NCBI GenBank assembly: GCA_030248215.1
Contig: JASANG010003767.1
Span: 186,001 to 250,000 of the forward strand
DNA: 64,000 nt
Reading direction: 5' to 3'
Source of the DNA: Enoplolaimus lenunculus
Taxonomy: Eukaryota; Nematoda; Enoplea; Enoplida; Thoracostomopsidae
Shown piece by piece: positions 38,301 through 47,300 of this stretch. Made by a program: the position numbers and the translations under genes. The notes under the pieces are model-generated. The model ran no database searches. It was given only the letters and a program-made list of their open reading frames with translations, and was not told where the DNA came from. Every line of letters begins with the position of its first letter. Positions within the stretch are counted from its first letter, which is position 1.

Positions 38301-41300
38301 TTAGGCTTAGGCTTAGGAACACATTTGTGAAGCGCTTAGGCTTAGGAATACGCGTAATCTGCTGTTACGCCCGTTAAAGTTACATTGGCTTTTAATATTA
38401 ATGGCATCCATTGATTAAATTTGTGTAGCATTTATTGCAAATTTGTGACAGGCTTTGAAATTAAGTGTAAGTCTGATTCTATAGAGCCGATATTTGAATC
38501 TGAACGTTTTGGACGCATTAACAGTTTAAATAAAGATTGCTTAATTTTCGAACTAGAAAAGCAAAGAACGTTAACCCCTTTTCACATGAATATTTTTAGT
38601 CCGTCTAAAACATAGAGATATAGTTTCAAGCTAGGATTCCAACACATGTCTATCGGGAGGGAGGTGTTTTGTGTCACCACTGAGCTGTAAGAGCTTAATG
38701 CTCGACCTCGAGGGGGCTTTCACGTCTTGTGAACGTTTTGTACTGCATATATGTGCAGTTATAGTTAAACGCAGTGCGTCGTGTATAGTTCCGCGTACGT
38801 AGCTTGTACTAGTTGCTCATAGTCTACTCAATGTGAGAAGGGGTTAATATCGCTACGTTGGAAGTTGGCTGAATTACGGTTTGAAGCACGACATATATAA
38901 GTAAACAACGGCAGTAGTATCGAAGACGCGCCTAATGAAATATTTTAGTTTCTTACTTGGAAATAATCCATTGATCCATACTGTGGTAATGAAAATTCAG
39001 AAGATCCTTTTTCCAGTCTACCAATATATCCAACACAAATACGACCATAAGCTAGCTTTGATAGAAATTTCAGCCAAAATTACGTTCCGAGCATTTAGTT
39101 GCGGTATCTATTGTGTTTGGCCAGAATTTCAGACTGTTTTGGCCGCTCATCGAAACTCGCGGAACAAACTTGATGAAGTAAGCTTTCGACTCAAACCTGC
39201 GATTCTTGCCAATATTTAGAATGTTTTTATTTCGAAAAAATATATATTTACAACCCATGTCTACTTTAAGGGGCATAAAGTTTTCTGGTTGGTCTATAAA
39301 AGAGTGGGTTTCGATTCTAGATTACAATTTTTTGCTCAGGCTTAGGCTTAGGCTTAGGAACACGTTGTTGCAACGCTTAAGTTTAGGCTTAGGAATACGC
39401 TTAATCTACTGTTACGCCCTTAAAAGGAAGATTGGCCTATTTACATTGTACATATGTTTAAATTTTTATGCAAATTTTGGCTGGTTTGCTGAGATATGAC
39501 TTAATTTGACCATTGATGCAGTTCGTTTATAGCTTAGCTATAAATGTGACTAAAATTTACTAATATTATTTTTGCTAAATCTTTTGAAGTTACACTTCCC
39601 ACAGGGTAGACGATTAGTTGATCATTTATTTTTAACTCTCGATGTGGTGTTGTGTTCGCTAAAGTGAACCAATCACGTTACACCGTAGACGATTAGTCGA
39701 TCATTTATTTTTAACTAATCAGGAGCCGTTACATGGGTTGCTAGCCATCTTGGCGATATGGCTTAATCAGTGCCGTCGTCACGACATATACATTGTTTTC
39801 TACACAGAATACAACCAGGTTGCATACTTATTCTCGAGAATTATTGCATTTCAGAAATCACTGAAACAACTTCACTGCAACACATTTGACGTAATCCTAC
39901 AGTGGACAGAACATTTTGCGAATGATTTTCGAGAACGTCCAGTGTTTGATCAACTTCAACAAGTGATTATGCGGTGCTTGCGGTCTGATCCAACTTTTAA
40001 ACGTCTCAGTGAAGAACTTATGTTCAATTTAGCTGCAAAGGTAACCAAAGTGACACACACCTTACGTGAGCTTAGGACAATTTGAGAGTCAGTTAGATCT
40101 TAATTTAAGATTTTTAGATTTAAATTTTGAATTGTTTACTACAGATTGGTTCGAATAACTTAGACTTGATTAGCAGTGCCCCGTCATTGCTCCCACCCGA
40201 CCAGGGTTAATATGCGAATTTTTAAACCAGGGTGGTATATAGTTTTAAATTTTGAAAATTTAAAATTTTTTTGTTTTAGCTGCAAGAAATTGAACAGTAC
40301 GAAGCCACGATTGAAAACATTCAAATCCAAATGACCAAACTGGAAATGCTTCCGTTTGAGACAATGGTAAAAATACATTAGTACAATCCAAAAAATGGTG
40401 AGTCAAATTGACTCTCTCCGAAATAGGCTTTTCCGGACTACGCAAACTGAGAGTCAAAGTTCGACTCCGTCAGAGTCAAATTCCACTGACTGAGTCGCTC
40501 GGTGAGTCGAATTTCACTTTGGTAGAGTCGAATTTTGACTCAGTTTGTGTAGTCAGGAAAAGCCTATTTCAGAGAGAGTCAATTTGACTCACCATTTTGT
40601 GCAGTGTAATGACATTTGTTTTGCGGTTTTTTATTGTCGTACGCGCTGTCAAAATATTGAGATGTGGGGTGCATGAGAGGCAACAGAGCGTCAGAAATGA
40701 CAAGTGTGACACTATAAAAGCAATATTTTTGCTAGTTGCAGACTTCAAATACTCGCTTTTCTGTGGTTTAGAAAGAGTTTCACCAATGTCTATGCATAGA
40801 CCTTTGCCTAAGCCTTCGGAAGCCTAAGTTTTAACCGTAAATGATATCAATTAAAATTCCCTTTCAATTAATGGGGAAAAACTTTTATTGATACCGTAAA
40901 GAATGAAACCCTAAACTGATACGCATTTGAGAATGCAGACATAGAATGTACACGTATATTATTACCCTTTAGAATGGTATTTGTGAATCGAATCCGAATC
41001 CTGCGATTATTGCTCAACAGCTGACACATATCGAATTGGTAAGCTTCTTTTGACGGGTTGCTCTTGTTCGATCAGCAGCTAATGCCCTATTCACATGGGC
41101 AAATTTTTTTGCGAGAACGTGCTGCTGCAAATTGCACGCAGAACTTGTATTTTTTCATCAGCCAATGAAAAATCGGCTGCAATAAATTCAATGAACTTGC
41201 ATGGTTATTCACACATGTGAACTAAATTCCTAGCTATGATTTTGAATGAATTATTTGCAGCTGCAAGTTTTTCGAACAGGATTTCAGACAGAACTTGTAA

Positions 41301-44300
41301 GAGCAATTTGCAGCTGCAAGTTCTCGCAGCAAAAACTTGCACGTGTGAATAGGGCTTAATTCGGCAAACAGTAATTACTTAACTTTTTTATTGTTTACAA
41401 AGGGTATGCGTAAAAGTTTTAGGAGCCAGCGATAAAATTTTCACAACCGGTACAGCCAAGCAGGTTAATCTTCAAAATCCTGTTAACCTGCTTATTTGTC
41501 GTTTCTTCAGAAAGTTCAGTGCGTATGTGTCCCCTCCTCTCCTCCAAGTAGGGCCGGAGCAGCGGCCGACATGCCCTCCGTTTGGGGAACGCCACCCCAA
41601 AACAGGACCCTACCTTGAGAAGATTTTAAACAAAACTTGAAAAAGAATTTAATCATCACAAGGGGTCCCCACCCCGGAATTTTGGGGAGTACCGCAATTA
41701 ACCTGCTCCGGTACTGCCTCCAAAGAAATTGATTCATGTTAAATTTACCCGTTAACCAAACAAGTTGCGAGTCGAGTCACACTACACGACGATGTTGAGT
41801 ATATAATACCATTTTATCATATGTTGAGAAAATATTACTTTTCAACTTATTCATATTTCCTTTTTGATCAAAAAAATTTAAATTTAAAAAAAGTCATTTA
41901 TATCTCAATCGAACCAGAAACTCATGCCATGCTCAGCTGTGTCTGATTTTGTGTTGGTTCCGTATACCAGTTTAGCGGTAGAGGGATCGTTAGATAAGGT
42001 AATCTGCTGAAAGGTTTCAGGTTTGAAAACCTGTAGAAAAAGTGAATTCTTAAAAAACCATTAAAATTGGTTTCAACTCGGCGGTCATTCTGTATGAAGA
42101 TTTTTTCGCAAAAGTATAAACCGTCTTCAAAGTGTTGGGCTGGGAAAGTGTGGTTCTGAATATAAGCCATGACAAAAATCACTATATTGAAATCGGGAGA
42201 ATATAGCTGCATTTAAAAGCAAATTTCGAATAAGAACGTTGCCAGGAAGAAATTGACCTTATGCCTGAAGGTTATGCTGAAATAATGGAATGTTCCCTGG
42301 GTGTTATATCCTCACTCATTTGAAGTGCCGGAGCAGGCAAGTGTGTGACCAACCCAAAATTCTCGTGTTGGGGCCCTTTGCGATCATCAAATTATTTTTC
42401 AGTTTTCTGTTTAAAATCTGTTAGGGTGGGCCCCCTCTGTTTGGGATAGGTCCCCCAAATGAGGACGTGTGGGTGGTGGCTGCTGCGGCCCTGCACCTTT
42501 GATGGGCAGGTTAACATCTCAGCTATATCTTTGGTATACACCCCTGAGTACAAATATTTTTGAATTTAAAACACTTTTTTCAGGACCGCCTTCGCATGGT
42601 TCGCCCTGAAGAGTTTATTCAAACTTTTCAAACAAATTGTGATGTAAGTTTACGCATAATTTTATGCTAAGTTAAGCCAGAAAATCGTACACAATTTTTA
42701 AAAATTTGCCAAATTGTTGTTAATCATTTAGAATTCAGTCAACTGCCCCAAAGCGGACGATGCAGTCAAAAGTATAGATGCGGGATCACGTGTTCGATAT
42801 TAACCCTTTCTCACATGAATATTTTCTATTTCCCCTGACACCTAGTTTTATGCTAGGATTCGAACTCCAGTGACTGGAGTGGGAGGCGTATACGATCACC
42901 ACTCAGCTATAGGAGCTTGACGCTCGAACCCGAGGGGGCTCTCACGTCTTGTGGTGATTTAGTACTATTTTTGCTTGCCTTAGGCTTTAGGCCTTGGAAT
43001 ATGCTCATTATTACGCTTAGGCTTAGGTTTAGGAATATGCATATAATACTGTTCCGCTCATGTTCTTTACATTGGCCCATTTTTCCAACCACTTACGCTC
43101 ATTCTTGAGAATTGGTTAGGTCTACGAAACTGTTTACCTATGGCTAAAGTCTTTGCCTGAGCCTTTTTTTACGAACCTCATAACCTTGTTTGAGGAAGGA
43201 CGTGTTTAAGTGACAAATAAATTTTTTTCAGAGTCCAAATCCGAATTCAACGCGACATCGAAATATTGAAATTTACGCCGAATGGTTCAACCATTTGAGT
43301 CGTGTTGTTGCAACCGAAGTTTGCCGGGTACGTTTACGGCCAAACAAAGCCAGACCCGTAGCCAAAAGGAGGCCCAGAAATGAGTCCAAACCCTTTCCAG
43401 GGTAATTTCGGATCGCGGTATAAAAGGCGTAACCTACTTTCGTAAATAGCGCTATTTCCCCGCAAGCCGCTTACAAGGGCGTCTCCACGGGGAGCATTGG
43501 GGGGGGCCGGGCCTATCAAATTTGGCTTGTTCCCTCCAAATAGACTCAGTCTAAAAACAAACAATTTTGAATTGCAATTGCAGGGGGCCCCAAAATTATT
43601 CGGTGGCCCCTGAGTCAAAAGCTGCAAGGAATAGGCGTCCACAGAGGACACTGTGGGTCGTACTCTCCAAGTTTGACCAATGCCACTCTAAAACTTCTTG
43701 GTCGCATTCGGTTTAAACTTTATGTGGACCTCATCCTTACTCTGGTACAAAATTCTGCTACCAATTATTAATTTAAATAACCTTCAGTATAACAAATGAA
43801 CACCTGAATTTAAGTATAAAATTTGGAAATTAAAAATGTCTTAAATTAATCAAAATTTTTCATTTTTTCAGAATTTAAAGAAAAAACACCGACGGCATGT
43901 GATTCAACTTTTCATCGATGTTTCCAAAGAATGCTTTAATATCGGAAATTTCAACTCACTTATGGCCATATTTGGTAAGCAAACAGCATGCCGACGATAT
44001 AGAATCTAATTAGGTTGCAATATTTTTATCAGATTACATTTATGCTTACCTCCGTAGTAAACCAAAGATGTGATATTCTACACGCAGTACCACTAAACCT
44101 CAGCCTAAGTCTATGACTATACGTGATTTTGAGCTCTGAGTTTAGGGCCCATATTTTGAAATGCGCATAGCGCCTATCATCTGTTAGCGATAAGTTTTCA
44201 AACTGATGAACGCACAGTTACGCATTGGACAGTTTACACAGTAATAGACATACCAAACAAGGAGAATGTGCGAAATATCGACGCACACAATTCGCTTGTT

Positions 44301-47300
44301 TGAAAGAAGGCCTTTAGTCAATTGATGATAGGTGCTACACACATTTGAGAATACGCATACAAATCTAGACCTAGCTATCGAACCTATTACCAGTTTTTTT
44401 GATTGCAAAGTTTAACATTTTGCCAAAATTGAATAGAGTTTGAGGACGGGCAATTGATCAAGTATTTGGTTTGAATTTCAGCAGGATTACAATCACCCGC
44501 AGTGAATAGATTAAAGAAAACGGTTAGTTCCAACATTAAAGTTCGATCCGGAGCCGATAACTCAGTAATGGATCCAGGGATGGGTTTAAGAGATATCCGC
44601 CCTTAAACAGAACTGTCGTCATTATAATTTTGCGACGCAAATGGTTCTTGACTTTGGCCCATGTAAAGATCCGGGGTGGAGCGTTTTTCTGTTGGTCTGC
44701 AATAGGGCAAGCTTAAGCTGCAGACTAATAATTGTTTTGCTTCGCTTATGCTTAGGAATATGCTCATTCTTACGCTTAGGCTTAGGCTTAATCTTGGGGT
44801 TAGGAATATAGTTATAATACTGTTCCGCCCCTGTTCTTTATATTGACCCTGACTTTTACAATGTGTTTTCTAGCCAAACAGTTGAAAAATAGCGTTCAGA
44901 TACACCGGCAGTTTATAAAATTACGCGCCTTCGGTGCAATAAATGGAAATAATTTAAAGTATTTGTAAAGAAGTGTCTTCCTCTGTTGGAAAATCCAACT
45001 TTTGAAACATTGTGATTTGATATTCTTGGTAGGTATGCTAAATTGTATTATATTGCCACAAAATTTCAGTAACGCGAACCAGAGGCGGATTTAAAATTTT
45101 TTTGACTAGGGGGGCGGGCTGGCAAATGTTGTGAAACGCAAAAATTGAAAGGTAGTGACCTTATCATTTTATCGCCAAAAATTTTCTGAGGGCCAAAAAT
45201 TGTAAGGTAGGAAAACCTTTACCATGTTATAAAAAATTCTGCGGGAAAAATTGTAAAGTAGGGACCTTGCCATTTTAACGCGAAAAAATTCTGACAAAAG
45301 TGGGACTTATGCCCCCCTCTGGATTCGTTAGTGGCGCGAAACGGTTAGAAAAGAATAAAAGTATTATAGCATTGGAAAAAGTATGATAAAATGTAAAGCC
45401 AGCAACCAGGACTCGATAATAGTAAAGGGATAAGAAGGTTTATAAATAAGTTGAAACCAGGCCCGTAACCCGCTCTCCTTGCTAGAGGGAGCTAGAAATT
45501 CTTGAGGAGCGGCACACAAGGGTTTTCGGTGGCTTGCAAGGTAGCTTGAAAATTTTCTGAGCGGGTGACAAAATTTTTCCAGAGAGGCTGAGCTTCCTTT
45601 GGAACCCTTTGGCTACGGGACGTATTGAGACCGAAGTTTCGTTAATTCCGTATAATATAAGCTCAAAATATTAAAGCTTACGCTTACTCTATTGCAGTCC
45701 CGTGGAAAAGCAATTCCGGCAAATTTATTTTTGACAATTTTCAGTGGACCAAACTTGATATGTGTAATTATGAAATACTGGAGCGTCAACTCGATCCATC
45801 GTGTAATTTTGCATCATATCGGGCAACGTTCAAAGCAGCTCAATGGCGGAGTGAACTAGCGACTCAACCAAGAGAAAAGGTAAACGCGATCGTGCCCGTA
45901 ACCATTAAGGGAGCGAGAGAGAGCGGACACTGGGTGCACAGCCACCAACAGTTCTTTTTTGAAACATTTTTACTCTGCCCAACAAATTTTTTTTAGTTTG
46001 GCTTGCAAATTATTTTATAATTTTTTTGATTCCATCAGGCATTTTAAGCTGACCACGAGCAATTAAAGCGATGGTCACTTAAAAAATACGTGGGCATACG
46101 GGGTTTTTCGTTAACACAAGTACACATTCGAGTAGGACACAGTTTGGGATAGTAGGTATATTAATTGATATTTAAGGGTCATGGTAATGGTCTTTGATAG
46201 ACTTAAGCTCAGAAACAGACTAAAGGTTGCGCTTTGACCGCTACACGCCACCGCACGCCACCAAAAAACATTTTGCTTATATTTTTGTTAGAAACGAATT
46301 GTGGCGTGCGGCAGCGTCCGCCACTGTAAAGTATAGCATAACCTTAAGGCTTAGGATTGGCAGAACAGGCTGGGTTTTACTTTACTGTAGTTTCTCGAAT
46401 AAGCGAGGGGACTGGTATTTATTTTACCAATCAAGAAGGTACACCCTCTCCGGTTGCACGGTTACCGGCGCTTATGGCTGTTGTCTGAGCGTCTGTTGCA
46501 TAGTTAAGCAGTCAAGGTTATTCTTCTGCTTTGGTCTCTTTAATGAAGGACTTATCGACTACGTCCACTAACGACATCCAGTTAGTCATACGGACTCCTA
46601 TTGATTGTGACTCAAAATGGGGACCCCTCTTGTTCGGGGCACTGCAGTGGTTGAGGACCATTCTGATTATTAACCTTACATTTACGCTCAGCGATATGTC
46701 TCACTGTTCATACCGTTAGAATTAAACTTCGGCTTTGGATTAGTCTTAGGGCTGCGCTATGCCGAACGCCGCAACACGGCGCCACACTCCGTTATGCGTT
46801 GCTAACGAAGGTATAAAAATATACGCAAAATCTATTTGTGGCTTGCTGTAAAGTTGGGCTTAAATAAGCCTTCACTTTGTTACTGGCCTATATGTTGGTA
46901 AATTTCGAAAATTATAAGTCGAAAATTTGAACTTCGATTTACAAAAATATAAAAATTCATTTTTTATTTGTTTCAGATCATTATTCCGTTCTTTAGTTTG
47001 TTCGTCAAAGATTTGATATTTTTGTATCAAAACGTTCAAGACAGCGCGAATGACGCTATGAAAACGGTTGAATTTGAGGTAAGTACATGTCCATCATATA
47101 TGCCAAATTTACTGCCGGTTCATAGAGGAGAGTCATCTATTAAAACTCATTTTATTTCTAAGATTTCGTTTGATTTCTTGCTCGCTTCGCATGCAAGTTT
47201 TTTAGTTCGCTGTTATACCCTCACCATATTTTTTCAATGCTTTGCAGCGAGCGAGTTAGTTATTTCTGAGTTAATATCAGTAAACATTAACTCACTCTGA

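Noticed and set aside
43334-43651. 105-residue minus-strand Gly/Pro-rich frame
   Set aside because: It lies in a GC-rich inverted-repeat region within the RASGEF1 intron and has no homology I recognise.
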